Origin: an uncultured Eubacteriales bacterium
Lineage (GTDB): Bacteria > Bacillota > Clostridia > Oscillospirales > Oscillospiraceae
Direction: 5' to 3'
Assembly (NCBI GenBank): GCA_958402445.1
Contig: CATXTO010000024.1
Span: 1-27,049, forward strand
DNA: 27,049 nucleotides
Translations under genes and position numbers: made by a program
Part shown: one piece after another, positions 6,585-15,032 of the stretch
Layout: every line of letters begins with the position of its first letter
How positions within the stretch are numbered: position 1 is the first letter of the stretch
Notes under the pieces: generated by a model
Seen by the model: only the letters and a program-made list of their open reading frames with translations
Database searches by the model: none
Told to the model about the DNA's origin: nothing

Positions 6585-6909
6585 TTGCCGTGATCTCCTT
6601 TAGCTTATTTATTTTCGACGTAACGAACTCCCACTTCGCCCAAAATCGTTGCAATTCTTCACGACCCTCATCGGTAAGCGTATAGAATTTGCGCGGCGGT
6701 CCAAGCGAGGAGGATTTCTTTTCTATATTCACAAGTTTATTTTTTTCAAGTCGTACTAGAATAGTGTATACAGTTCCTTCCACAACATCCGAAAAGCCAA
6801 GCGTATTTAACTGCCGCGTAATTTCATAGCCATAGGTCTCTTTACGGCTTATAATTTCAAGAACGCACCCCTCTAGTATTCCTTTGAGCATTTCGGTTAA
6901 ATTCTCCAA
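6577..6909 (-). CDS. PadR-family transcriptional regulator
   Basis: A 110-residue winged-helix regulator. Residues 8-85 carry the family pattern (LKGILEGCVLEIISRKETYG, GYEITRQL, VVEGTVYTILVRLEKNKLV, GPPRKFYTLTDEGREEL), followed by a short C-terminal dimerisation helix. PadR proteins usually repress their own operon and release DNA on binding a toxic compound. It is the first gene of a two-gene operon with DUF1048. Its leader carries a consensus promoter and repeats that may be operators. Confidence 0.93.
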   Translation of the reverse strand: MENLTEMLKGILEGCVLEIISRKETYGYEITRQLNTLGFSDVVEGTVYTILVRLEKNKLVNIEKKSSSLGPPRKFYTLTDEGREELQRFWAKWEFVTSKINKLKEITASE

Positions 6910-6968
6910 CTTGTTAATCTCCCATCTACTATGTGTTGCAGGTATACAGTGTTACAAACTACGGCTAT

Positions 6969-6997
6969 ATAATAACACTTAATAGTAGGGGTGTCAA
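6969..6997 (-). promoter_or_regulatory. Promoter of the padR-DUF1048 operon
   Basis: On the minus strand, TTGACA (6992-6997) and TATTAT (6969-6974) are 17 nt apart. The spacer contains ATAGTAG, and its complement CTACTAT recurs at 6926-6932 near the start codon. Direct repeats of TGTTGCA/TGTTACA lie between them. These are candidate PadR contacts, not proven ones. Confidence 0.75.
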
Positions 6998-7289
6998 TGG
7001 TTTTTTCCGGTAATCGACATATGGCCATGGATGCCTGCTGGATGGAGCACAAGAACCGGATGATAAGGGCCGGGGCGGGCCCGAAGGGATCCGAGTCCTT
7101 GAGCGGGGCAGAGTGGTCTTTCACAGCAGGGAACTGATGCGGTTTCCATGGACGTGAGAATCAATGTGCGTGCGCCCGCGCGCAGGCAACGCCGGCAGCC
7201 GGCGCCGCTAAAAAACCTAAAGTAACTTGCTGATTCGCCAGAAGCCTACACCCGCAGGACGGCGCGTTGGTCCTCGCGCGATAAAAAGC
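6998..7289. other. Intergenic stretch without a recognisable gene
   Basis: This stretch lies upstream of padR and downstream of the kinase-like gene. It is GC-rich and has small GC hairpins around 7165-7210, but no open frame with a ribosome binding site, no tRNA and no repeat shared with the rest of the window. Confidence 0.6.
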
Positions 7290-7321
7290 AGGGCGGCGTA
7301 GCCATTTGGCTATGCCGCCCT
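7284..7321 (-). terminator. Terminator of the kinase-like gene
   Basis: AGGGCGGC.TAGCC and its complement (7290-7303 and 7308-7321) form a 14-bp stem with one G-T pair and a 4-nt loop. On the minus strand it is followed by GCTTTTTAT. It lies 80 bp past the stop codon of the 7403-10333 gene. Confidence 0.85.
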
Positions 7322-7402
7322 GAACAACATTCTTTCTGCGCACCTGTCATGCGTGTACGCGGGGAAACGGTTCTGACACTGTCCCGCCAGAATTGGCGGG
7401 GA

Positions 7403-10333
7403 TTACTCAGATATAGTAAAACTCAAAGCCTTGACCAATTGACTGTTAAAATAAATCTCCAGTTGATATTCCCCCGGTGTCTGCGGGGTTCGCTCCAGCT
7501 GTCCGAGGTATTGATTGTGGGTCCACATGGTGTGCCATTGGGCGGTGCCGAAGTAATAGTCCACGGGAACCCCTGCGGAGTCCCGCACCACCACTGTGGT
7601 CAAAATTTCCGCGTCATCCGTCTTGAAATCCTCGGTCGCTTCCAGTACAAAGGCGATTTTGGAGGTGGGGGTAAACTGCGTGGTCTGGATGTCGGGATCA
7701 ATGTCCTTGGTCGCCCAATCTGGATCGTCTGGCGTTGGGAACGTGGCCATAAATACGTTGGACGCGGTCACACCGTAGGCATCAAACGCTTCGGCTTCCG
7801 GCGTGGCGCCCTGGAAGCTGCCTTGAAACACGGTAGCCCCGTTGGAGGCCTGAATCTGGAAGGTATAGGCGGTGCCTGGTATGGCGGGCTGAAGGGTGGC
7901 GGTGGGCTCGGACGTTGGGATGGCCTCCGTGGCCTCCGGCCCTGCGCCAAAGGAATAGAGCAGAATCCAGCCGCCCTCCGGAGCGTCTCCCGAGAACTCC
8001 CAGGAGACGGTGACGGCGCCGGGCGTATCCGTTTGCACCGAGGTGTTTGTGATGGTAATTGGGTTGGCGGTGACGGCAATCCAGCTTTTTTGCGTCATAC
8101 CCTCCGCCGTTACGTCAATGGTATAGGCGGAGGTGGGATCAATTCCTTCAAAACTGGCGGAGCAAGCCTCCACCTGAAGCGTCTGGTCGAAGCCATCATT
8201 GTTATAGCACCGCACGGACCAACCGGTCACAGGCGTCTCTGGCTCGTCCCAGGAGACCGTGAGCGCAGACCCGCCGTAGGCGGTTACGGCTAGGTTATTC
8301 GCGGTAACTACAGGGCTGACGGTATATTCCAGGGTGTCGCTGCCGGTCAAATCGATCTCGTCTCCGGCATCGAGCTGAAACGTGTAGGTTTTTCCTTCTG
8401 TCAGGCCTGTGACGGTAACGCTGTGTCCGGAGAAGGAGCGAGTTTGTTCCGCCTCCTCCGGAGCGGTATATCGCAGGGTCCAGGTCGAAGGCTCGGTGCC
8501 GTTGGCCGTAAAGCTCAAAATTACGGAGCCGTCCTCCTGGCCGACGATTGCAGTAAAGCTCACGATTTCCGTTTGTGCGCCTGTGGTGTAAGCAGCGGTG
8601 GTCCGTCCGGTGACCCGGTGAAAGCCTTCGATCTCTACAAAAATTGTATACTGTGTGTTGGGGCTCAGGCCGGAGAAAGTCGCCTTCCCATCGGTGAGGC
8701 CGGAGCGGTAGGCGTTCCCGTAGGTGTCCTGACAGACCAGGGTGAGAAGGCTGGGGTCTCCGGATGTGGTCAACTCAACGGTAAGGGTATCTGTGTTTCC
8801 GGAGACCACGGAAAGCTGGTCGATATTCACGCAGTAGTAATTGGCGTAGTAGTAATACCCTCCCGCGGCCAACGCCGCCAGAACCAAAACCACGGCCAAT
8901 AGAACAATCCAGCCGGTATGCGATTTCTTGGGGTGGAATTCCTGGGGGGAGGCCGCCTCCGGCGCCGGCTCCGTCTGTGCGGCCTTGGACAATTCCGGCA
9001 TTTCGGGTGTGGTTTCTTCCTCGACGGGGTCCGGCTCCGGGGCTGGTAAAGCGGCTTCAGGCTCCGCCGGCCCTTGTAGCAGGGCCTCCGCCCGCGCGAG
9101 AATTTCCGCCGTTTCATCGTCCTGCACAGTGCCATCCGCATCCGCTTCACTGGGCAGGGTTTCGTCGTTGTCCGCAGAAGGCGCAAGCGGGTCCTCTGCA
9201 GACGCGGAATTGGATGAAGCGAGAGGTGTTTGGTCGGTTGGGGCCGGCTGAGAGGCCGATTCCGGGATAGAGGAATCTGACACGGCATCCGGATCCTCCG
9301 TCTTTGTTTTGGGTTCCGGCATTGGAGAGGCGGCGTGTTCCGCCCTGGCTTGAATTTCAGCGCTGGCGGCGTCCAGCAGAGGCTCCGAAAGAATGGGCGG
9401 GGCGATAATGGAATCATTTACCTCGTTACGCTGCATGTAAGCGACTAGGGCTTGGCCCATCTCCTCGGGCGAGAGCCAGCGGTCCTCCGGGCGAAAGGCG
9501 GTGGCTTTTAAAATAATCGCGGCCATCTCATAATCAGCGTAAATGGGGGCGGGGAGCGCCTCCCCGCCGCAACGGCGGGCTTCAGCGGCTTCCGGGGCGC
9601 TCTCGTCCACAAAGGGAAGTCTTCCGCCGTTATAGACCTGATAGAGCACCATGCCCAGCGCGTAAATGTCAATGGTGGGGTTGAGACCGGCAAAGTCGTC
9701 GGAAAGCTCCGGCGCAGCGTAACAGCTGCGGTAGCGATCCGGAAATGTGGCGTATGTAAGCTCGTCCAAGGGGAAAAAGCCCAGGTCGCTGATCTGGAAC
9801 TGCTTCTGGGACGTCAAAAAAATATTTTCCGGGCGCAGATCCTGGTAGAGGTAGCCGACTTTCCGGCAGCTGGACAGCGCCGCACACAAATCAATGCCCA
9901 GGTTGACGGCGCTGAGGTGCGTCATGGCATTGCGTTTGGTATACGCTGCCAAGGAGGTTTTGTAAGGGCTCAAAATATAGAGATCAAAGCCCACCTGGCC
10001 CTCCTCTTTGGGAACCAATTGTTGGCCGTAGAACGGAGCGAAGCCCCGGGATTTCGACAGCTTTTTTAAGATGGATATCTCGGCCTGCAGTTCTTCCGCA
10101 ACACCACTATAATAGGCCTGCGCGGCATCCCGGTCCGCACAGGAGCCGGTTAAAAGCAGCGCGTCTACCTGAATTTGCGACGCGGGGATCGAAATCTGTT
10201 TTAAAATAAATTTTTCTTTTGTGGCGGTGTGGAGCGCCGGGCGGCAGGTGACGCCGTAATGGCTGCTGAAGGACTGACCCAGGGAAAAATCGTCCAGCAG
10301 GGGAGATACCGTCTTGAGTTCCGACAAACTCAT
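7403..10333 (-). CDS. Membrane-anchored Ser/Thr kinase-like protein with extracellular FN3-like repeats
   Basis: A 976-residue protein. Residues 1-300 form a eukaryotic-like kinase domain: Lys45 (FILK), Glu85, YLYQDLRPEN at 161-170 in place of the HRD loop (catalytic Asp165 present), SDLG at 182-185 in place of DFG (Asp183 present), and AAPE at 206-209. The glycine loop is degenerate. Residues 310-470 are an acidic, Pro/Ala/Glu-rich linker. One transmembrane helix (about 474-492) follows Lys-Lys-Ser, so the kinase is cytoplasmic. Outside lie about four fibronectin-III-like domains (500-850) and a unique C-terminal beta domain. The start ATG follows AAAGGAGG. It is divergent from the zinc-ribbon/Ig-like gene across a 151-bp shared promoter region. 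It is probably a surface-sensing kinase, but the altered loops leave room for a pseudokinase. The ligand is unknown. Confidence 0.8.
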   Translation of the reverse strand: MSLSELKTVSPLLDDFSLGQSFSSHYGVTCRPALHTATKEKFILKQISIPASQIQVDALLLTGSCADRDAAQAYYSGVAEELQAEISILKKLSKSRGFAPFYGQQLVPKEEGQVGFDLYILSPYKTSLAAYTKRNAMTHLSAVNLGIDLCAALSSCRKVGYLYQDLRPENIFLTSQKQFQISDLGFFPLDELTYATFPDRYRSCYAAPELSDDFAGLNPTIDIYALGMVLYQVYNGGRLPFVDESAPEAAEARRCGGEALPAPIYADYEMAAIILKATAFRPEDRWLSPEEMGQALVAYMQRNEVNDSIIAPPILSEPLLDAASAEIQARAEHAASPMPEPKTKTEDPDAVSDSSIPESASQPAPTDQTPLASSNSASAEDPLAPSADNDETLPSEADADGTVQDDETAEILARAEALLQGPAEPEAALPAPEPDPVEEETTPEMPELSKAAQTEPAPEAASPQEFHPKKSHTGWIVLLAVVLVLAALAAGGYYYYANYYCVNIDQLSVVSGNTDTLTVELTTSGDPSLLTLVCQDTYGNAYRSGLTDGKATFSGLSPNTQYTIFVEIEGFHRVTGRTTAAYTTGAQTEIVSFTAIVGQEDGSVILSFTANGTEPSTWTLRYTAPEEAEQTRSFSGHSVTVTGLTEGKTYTFQLDAGDEIDLTGSDTLEYTVSPVVTANNLAVTAYGGSALTVSWDEPETPVTGWSVRCYNNDGFDQTLQVEACSASFEGIDPTSAYTIDVTAEGMTQKSWIAVTANPITITNTSVQTDTPGAVTVSWEFSGDAPEGGWILLYSFGAGPEATEAIPTSEPTATLQPAIPGTAYTFQIQASNGATVFQGSFQGATPEAEAFDAYGVTASNVFMATFPTPDDPDWATKDIDPDIQTTQFTPTSKIAFVLEATEDFKTDDAEILTTVVVRDSAGVPVDYYFGTAQWHTMWTHNQYLGQLERTPQTPGEYQLEIYFNSQLVKALSFTISE

Positions 10334-10362
10334 CGCCTCCTTTGAATCAGTCGTTACCTTAT

Positions 10363-10391
10363 ATAATAAGCGAAAAAACAGAAAAAAGCAA
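10363..10391 (-). promoter_or_regulatory. Promoter of the kinase-like gene
   Basis: On the minus strand, TTGCTT (10386-10391) and TATTAT (10363-10368) are separated by 17 nt. It predicts a leader of about 25 nt before ATG 10333. Confidence 0.7.
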
Positions 10392-10402
10392 CAGGATTGT
10401 AG

Positions 10403-10431
10403 TTGTTTTATCCGTGAGAAAATGGTATGAT
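10403..10431 (+). promoter_or_regulatory. Promoter of the zinc-ribbon/Ig-like gene
   Basis: TTGTTT (10403-10408) and TATGAT (10426-10431) are separated by 17 nt. The -35 box lies only 11 bp from the -35 box of the divergent promoter, so the two transcripts are probably co-regulated or compete for polymerase. Confidence 0.65.
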
Positions 10432-10484
10432 ATTGTCGTAGTTTTTACACATAGAAATCCCAAGGTCGAAAGGGAGGGAAACTC

Positions 10485-11792
10485 TTGCGCCAAATTACTT
10501 GCTCCTTCTGCGGCGCGGCGTACGATCCCACCGAGGGTACTTGCCCCGTGTGCGGTACTGCCAACACGCTGCCCCAACAACCAAGAAAAAAGGAAGGGCC
10601 CACAGAGCGCGCACCAGCGCCCCAGGGTCCCGACCCCATGGAAGATACAATTTTGGCCACAGATCTTTTGCCTAAAATGGAAAGCCCCCGCGCATCTACT
10701 CGACAAGCTGCTGCACCTGAGAGAGGGCCGTCTCATCCGCGCCAAAGTTCGCCGGTGGAACCACCCCATCCGACTGCCGTTGGAAAGAGACCGCAGGAGC
10801 CAGCTTTAAAGGGTAAAAAGCCCAATGGGAGACGGGACAAGACTGTTTGCATCGTCCTGGGCGTGGTTGCGGCGATTCTGGCGCTCTACATCGGCTACCG
10901 GTTTCTGCGGCCCACGCTGGCGGACCGGCTGGGCGGCCAGACACCTCCTTCTACCACAGAGGCCACGGTGGCAGAGTCCATACCCTGCCAGAAGCTGACC
11001 TTGGACACTGGGGCGATTGTTTTTACTAAGCAAGGCGACGCCAGGCTCCTCAACGTCACCCAGGAACCGAAGGACACCACAGAAGCCCTGGCCTTTACCT
11101 CTGCGAATCCGTTGGTGGCCAAGGTTTCCAACACAGGACGCGTGGAGGCGGCGGGACAGGGGAAGACCCTGATTACTGTGACCTGTGGAGAGGCGCAGGC
11201 TGTTTGTGAAATCGTCTGCGATTTTGGAGAGAGCACAGAGCCCTCCACCACGGCACCCACGGAGTCCACGGCGCCCACAACGGAGCAGACCGGCAATTAC
11301 GCCCTGAGTTCAACGGATTTTACTCTATTTAAGAAAGGAGAAACCGCTCGGCTCACCATCAGCGGACTATCCAACGTACAGGTGAGCTGGACCAGCGACG
11401 ACCCGGATATCGCCACCGTGGACAATGGAAAGGTGACGGCAGTGGGGCCGGGTACCACTAAGGTCCGGGCGAAGTTTGAGAGCCAGGAGTTGGTGTGTAT
11501 TGTACGGTGCAACTTCCCGGGTGAAACGGAGAAACCCAGCGATGAAAACCGGGGATCTTCCGATTCCTATTCCCTCAGCCATACGGATGTGACCATCGAC
11601 GTGGGGGAAACGTTCACACTCCGGCTCCGGGATGGCGACGGAAACAGTGTTTCCGTGACCTGGTCTGTGCAGAACAGTGGGATTTGTTCGGTGGATGGCA
11701 GCGGAAAGGTGACGGGTGTATCCTCCGGCTCCACGGAGGTATCCACCAGCTATCAGGGCAGCACCTATACCTGCATCGTCCGCGTCCGATAG
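10485..11792 (+). CDS. Zinc-ribbon membrane protein with three extracellular Ig-like (Big_2) domains
   Basis: A 435-residue protein. Residues 6-23 hold a C-x2-C-x10-C-x2-C zinc ribbon, and a Pro-rich, low-complexity linker runs to about 118. One transmembrane helix (about 121-140) follows a Lys/Arg-rich stretch, so the ribbon is cytoplasmic. Outside, three Big_2-like domains lie at about 168-250, 272-345 and 362-435, each with the pattern (T/S)W-x-S-(x)-(D/N)P-x-(I/V)A-x-V..G-x-V-x-(A/G)..G-T and separated by Thr/Ser/Glu-rich spacers. The TTG start at 10485 is chosen because AGGGAGGG lies 6 nt upstream and the zinc ribbon begins at residue 6. The layout mirrors the divergent kinase gene: cytoplasmic domain, linker, single helix, extracellular beta repeats. 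It may be a partner of the kinase. No enzymatic motif is seen. Confidence 0.8.
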   Translation: MRQITCSFCGAAYDPTEGTCPVCGTANTLPQQPRKKEGPTERAPAPQGPDPMEDTILATDLLPKMESPRASTRQAAAPERGPSHPRQSSPVEPPHPTAVGKRPQEPALKGKKPNGRRDKTVCIVLGVVAAILALYIGYRFLRPTLADRLGGQTPPSTTEATVAESIPCQKLTLDTGAIVFTKQGDARLLNVTQEPKDTTEALAFTSANPLVAKVSNTGRVEAAGQGKTLITVTCGEAQAVCEIVCDFGESTEPSTTAPTESTAPTTEQTGNYALSSTDFTLFKKGETARLTISGLSNVQVSWTSDDPDIATVDNGKVTAVGPGTTKVRAKFESQELVCIVRCNFPGETEKPSDENRGSSDSYSLSHTDVTIDVGETFTLRLRDGDGNSVSVTWSVQNSGICSVDGSGKVTGVSSGSTEVSTSYQGSTYTCIVRVR

Positions 11793-11800
11793 ATCGGCAA

Positions 11801-11841
11801 AAAACAGGCGCCGTCCCAACCCAATGGACGACGCCTGTTTT
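11801..11841. terminator. Bidirectional terminator between convergent genes
   Basis: AAAACAGGCG.CGTCC (11801-11816) pairs with GGACG.CGCCTGTTTT (11826-11841), with one mismatch. It serves the Ig-like gene and the DUF378 gene, which end on either side. Confidence 0.9.
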
Positions 11842-11847
11842 GATTTG

Positions 11848-12054
11848 TCAATCGGTGATGCTCGCCTGGCTTCTTTTTCGAAACAGCAGGGAGATGCACC
11901 AGATGCCGGCCAATCCCACCAGGGTGTAGATAATCCGGCTGATGATGGCGGTCTGACCGCCGAACAGCCAAGCTACCAGGTCAAACCGGCAGATGCCGAC
12001 CAGCCCCCAATTGACCGCGCCAATGATGGAGAGAATCAATGCGATGGTATCCAT
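11848..12054 (-). CDS. DUF378 family small membrane protein
   Basis: A 68-residue protein with two transmembrane helices. It begins MDTIALILSIIGAVNWGLVG and continues with FDLVAWLFG, the hallmark of DUF378. The second helix is IIYTLVGLAGIWCISLLF, and the C-terminal tail is basic. The family is widespread in Firmicutes and its function is unknown. A GGAGG ribosome binding site precedes ATG 12054. It is monocistronic and shares the 12055-12262 intergenic region with the divergent DUF1015 gene. Confidence 0.92.
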   Translation of the reverse strand: MDTIALILSIIGAVNWGLVGICRFDLVAWLFGGQTAIISRIIYTLVGLAGIWCISLLFRKRSQASITD

Positions 12055-12209
12055 GTGTGTGCCTCCATTTCTTTCTAGATGGCACTAGTATGAGCGGAAA
12101 GACCGGGGATTATTCTTGCGTCGTGTATGCGGATGGCGACGAAGGTTCTATTTTGGTTAACAAGGGGTGTTTTTGCTGGAAAAATGCTTTTCTTTTTGAA
12201 AAATTTGTG

Positions 12210-12244
12210 TATAATGATAATAACAGTCGGGCCCGAGGCCCGAC
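12210..12244 (+). promoter_or_regulatory. -10 box and 5' leader hairpin of the DUF1015-ispE operon
   Basis: A perfect TATAAT (12210-12215) has only a weak -35 region upstream. Just after the expected start site, GTCGGGCC and GGCCCGAC form a perfect 8-bp hairpin with a 3-nt loop (12226-12244), which could protect the 5' end of the transcript. Confidence 0.5.
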
Positions 12245-12262
12245 CAGAACAAGAGGAAAGGT

Positions 12263-13510
12263 ATGAGCGCAATGAACGCATTTTTGCCGGCCGATATTTT
12301 GCTTCCCGAAGTAGATTCCATGGAGAAGTGGGCGGTAATCGCCTGCGATCAGTTTACCTCCGACCCCTCCTATTGGGAACGCGTGCGGACGTTTGCGGCG
12401 GACGCGCCGTCTACAATTCATTTGATTTTGCCAGAGGCGGAGCTGGGGACGCCCCAAGAGGCGGCGCACACCGCGGAGATCAATCAAAACATGGCGTCCT
12501 ATCTGGAGCGAGGCGTATTCCAGACTTATCCGCATGCCTTGGTGTACGTAGAACGGGTTCTGCACAACGGCACTGTGCGCAAGGGCCTGATCGGTATGGT
12601 GGACTTGGAGACTTATGACTATCGTCCAGGTTCTACCTCTGCCATTCGCGCGACGGAAAAGACGGTGACGGAGCGGATCCCGCCCCGCCAGAGGGTGCGC
12701 CGGGATGCGCCCATTGAATTGCCTCATATTCTCATGCTTTGTGACGATCATCAAAAGGTCTTGATTGAGCCCATTGCAGCCAAGCGAAACAGCCTGCCCA
12801 AGCTCTATGATTTCGACCTCATGGAGGACGGCGGACACATCACGGGTTGGCTGGTATCCGGCGAGGAGGCAGACGCCTTTTCGGAGCGTTTGCAGGCCTA
12901 TACCGCCGCTTGTCCGGAAAAGTACCGGGATCTGCCGGGAACGGCCATGGTCTTTGCCGTAGGGGACGGGAATCACTCTCTGGCTACGGCGAAGTCCTGC
13001 TACGAGGAATTAAAGGCCAAGAATCCCGGCGTGGACCTGTCCAACCATCCTGCCCGGTTTGCGTTGGTGGAGCTGGAGAATATTCACGACCCGGCGCAAA
13101 AATTTGAACCGATTCACCGAATTGTAACCCAAACGGAGCCGGAGAAGCTGTTGGCTGCCCTGGAGCCGTGGTGCGCGCCGGATGGATATCCGGTGCAGTG
13201 GTTTGCGGCGGATCAATCCGGTACGGTATACTTGGACCGCAGCAAGAGCCAGTTGGCGGTGGGCGTGCTGCAGGCTTTCCTGGATGCGTATTTGCAGGAG
13301 AACCCCGGCCAAATCGATTATATCCACGGGGATGACGATTTGAAAAAGCTGGCCTGTCAGGAAAATGCAGTGGGTTTCCTGCTCCCGGCTATGGAGAAAA
13401 GCCAGCTGTTCCGTGGCGTCATTGCCGACGGCGTCCTGCCGCGGAAAACCTTTTCCATGGGCCACGCCAAAGAAAAACGGTATTATCTGGAGGGTAGAAA
13501 AATCCGGTGA
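12263..13510 (+). CDS. DUF1015 family protein
   Basis: A 415-residue soluble protein spanning the whole family. N-terminal hallmarks are VIACDQFTSDPSYWERV, and the conserved GDGNHSLATAK stretch (residues 234-244) corresponds to the D-G-x-H/N-x family motif. Near the C-terminus the segment IDYIHGDDDL and the closing FSMGHAKEKRYYLEGRKI are typical. The function is not established. Start ATG 12263 follows AGAGGAAAGG. Its last codons overlap the GTG of ispE by 4 bp (GTGA), which implies translational coupling. Confidence 0.9.
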   Translation: MSAMNAFLPADILLPEVDSMEKWAVIACDQFTSDPSYWERVRTFAADAPSTIHLILPEAELGTPQEAAHTAEINQNMASYLERGVFQTYPHALVYVERVLHNGTVRKGLIGMVDLETYDYRPGSTSAIRATEKTVTERIPPRQRVRRDAPIELPHILMLCDDHQKVLIEPIAAKRNSLPKLYDFDLMEDGGHITGWLVSGEEADAFSERLQAYTAACPEKYRDLPGTAMVFAVGDGNHSLATAKSCYEELKAKNPGVDLSNHPARFALVELENIHDPAQKFEPIHRIVTQTEPEKLLAALEPWCAPDGYPVQWFAADQSGTVYLDRSKSQLAVGVLQAFLDAYLQENPGQIDYIHGDDDLKKLACQENAVGFLLPAMEKSQLFRGVIADGVLPRKTFSMGHAKEKRYYLEGRKIR

Positions 13511-14367
13511 AACAAACCTTATATGAAGGCGCCTTTGCCAAGGTGAATTTGACCCTGGAGGTGCTGGGAAAACGGAGCGACGGATACCACGATATCCGGT
13601 CTGTGATGCAGACCATCTCCATCCGCGACGACGTGGAGGTGGATGTGGGAACAGGCGAGCCGTGGAAGCTGCAATGCAGTGACGAGACCATTCCCCAGGA
13701 TCAAAATAATCTGGCATGGCAGGCCGCAGAGGTGTTTTGCCGGGAGACGAAGCGGGACCCCCAGGGGCTGGAAATCCGCATCAACAAGCGAATTCCAGCC
13801 CAGGCGGGCCTGGGCGGCGGCAGCGCGGACGCGGGAGCCGTGCTGCGCGCGCTGAACCGACACTACGGCTATCCGGTTTCGGCCTATGCCCTGGCGGAAT
13901 TGGGGGCGGAGGTGGGGAGCGACGTACCCTTTTGTACCCTCTGCGGTACGGCCCTAGCGGAGGGCCGGGGAGAAAGGTTGCGCAAGCTGCCGGACCTGCC
14001 GGAGGCGTTTTTCGTGGTTTGCATGCCGGATTTCTCCGTTTCCACGCCGGAGCTCTACCGGCGACTGGATAAAACCGCCGTTGCGCAGCTCCCGGACCAC
14101 AAGGCGATGGAGGCGGCCATTGTGCAGGGGGAGCTGGGCTCCGTGGCAAGCCAGCTCTGCAACGTTTTCGAGCCGGTGGTAACGGCGGAGCATCTGGAGC
14201 TCAACTATATCAAGTCTCTGATGAACTCTTACGGCGCCCTGGGCTTTGCCATGACTGGCTCCGGACCTGCTTTGTATGCCATGGCCGCCACCTTTGAGTA
14301 CGCCGCAGTCATCTGCTCTATGTTGAAGGAAACCTACCCGCAGGTTTTTATTGCCAAAAACGTATAA
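13507..14367 (+). CDS. ispE: 4-diphosphocytidyl-2-C-methyl-D-erythritol kinase
   Basis: Phosphorylates CDP-methylerythritol with ATP in the MEP pathway for isoprenoids, in the cytoplasm. A GHMP-kinase fold of 286 residues, the usual length. AKVNLTLEVLGKRSDGYHDI at 11-30 includes catalytic Lys12. The ATP-binding loop PAQAGLGGGSADAGA lies at 97-111, with catalytic Asp108. The C-terminal GHMP motif MTGSGPALYA lies near residue 250. The GTG start overlaps the DUF1015 stop. spoIIR follows 53 bp downstream and may be read through. Confidence 0.95.
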   Translation: MKQTLYEGAFAKVNLTLEVLGKRSDGYHDIRSVMQTISIRDDVEVDVGTGEPWKLQCSDETIPQDQNNLAWQAAEVFCRETKRDPQGLEIRINKRIPAQAGLGGGSADAGAVLRALNRHYGYPVSAYALAELGAEVGSDVPFCTLCGTALAEGRGERLRKLPDLPEAFFVVCMPDFSVSTPELYRRLDKTAVAQLPDHKAMEAAIVQGELGSVASQLCNVFEPVVTAEHLELNYIKSLMNSYGALGFAMTGSGPALYAMAATFEYAAVICSMLKETYPQVFIAKNV

Positions 14368-14420
14368 TTTTCGTGTTCATCGTCCATACTGTGAGAAATT
14401 GTGGATGGACGGTGACGTTT

Positions 14421-15032
14421 ATGGCAAGAAAAATCAAAAAGCTTGCGGTTTTGGCCTTGCTTGCCGTGGCATTGACCTACGGCGCCGGCCTGCTGCGGGA
14501 CAGTTCAGCCCTGAAGGAGAGCCTGGTCCGCCTGCACGTGGTAGCAAATTCCGACGACCAGACGGACCAGGACCTGAAGCTGCAGGTGCGGGACGCAGTG
14601 ATCGGCCGGCTGGGCAGCGTGGTATCTTCGCTGGGTTCTGCGGAGGAGGCCAAGGCCTATTTGGCCGAGCATTTGGAGGAAATTCAGAAGCTGGCGAACG
14701 AGGCTCTGCAGCAGGCGGGGTCTCAACTCAAGGCGACCGTAAGTCTGGCCCTAGAGAAATTTCCCACGCGGGATTATGAAACCTTTCAGCTGCCTGCGGG
14801 TTTATATGAAGCTCTGCGCATTACCATTGGGCAGGGTGAGGGCCACAATTGGTGGTGCGTCCTGTTCCCCTCCTTATGTGTGCCCGCTTCCTCACAGGGA
14901 TTCACGGAGGAGGCCGAGGCCTCCGGACTCTCCGATGACTTAGCCAGAACCCTGACCCAGGACGGAGTTGGGTATGAAATCCGGTTCAAGCTATTGGACT
15001 GGATTGGAGAACTGAAAAATCTTTTTGCCTAA
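14421..15032 (+). CDS. spoIIR: Stage II sporulation protein R
   Basis: Secreted forespore signal that triggers processing of pro-sigma-E by SpoIIGA in the mother cell. A signal anchor (KIKKLAVLALLAVALTYGAG) opens the protein. SLVRLHVVANSDDQTDQDLK and LQVRDAV follow, as in all SpoIIR proteins, and the C-terminal half contains the conserved GHNWWCVLFPSLC and ends RFKLLDWIGELKNL. I place the start at ATG 14421 (203 residues). The frame stays open to a GTG at 14373, but that start would put 16 residues before the signal peptide and has no ribosome binding site. Even at 14421 the ribosome binding site is weak. A sigma-F promoter was not found with confidence. Confidence 0.92.
   Translation: MARKIKKLAVLALLAVALTYGAGLLRDSSALKESLVRLHVVANSDDQTDQDLKLQVRDAVIGRLGSVVSSLGSAEEAKAYLAEHLEEIQKLANEALQQAGSQLKATVSLALEKFPTRDYETFQLPAGLYEALRITIGQGEGHNWWCVLFPSLCVPASSQGFTEEAEASGLSDDLARTLTQDGVGYEIRFKLLDWIGELKNLFA

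Noticed and set aside
7161..7343. Minus-strand frame and tRNA-like fold near 7290-7321 (GCATAGCCAAATGGCTA)
   Set aside because: The stem pairs over its full length and precedes a T-run, so it is the terminator of the kinase-like gene; no anticodon or T arm is present.
10342..10809. 155-codon plus-strand frame overlapping the zinc-ribbon gene
   Set aside because: It lacks a ribosome binding site and runs through the promoter region; the frame at 10485 carries the zinc ribbon and Ig-like domains.
14373..14420. Longer start for spoIIR
   Set aside because: GTG 14373 has no ribosome binding site and would put 16 residues before the signal anchor.
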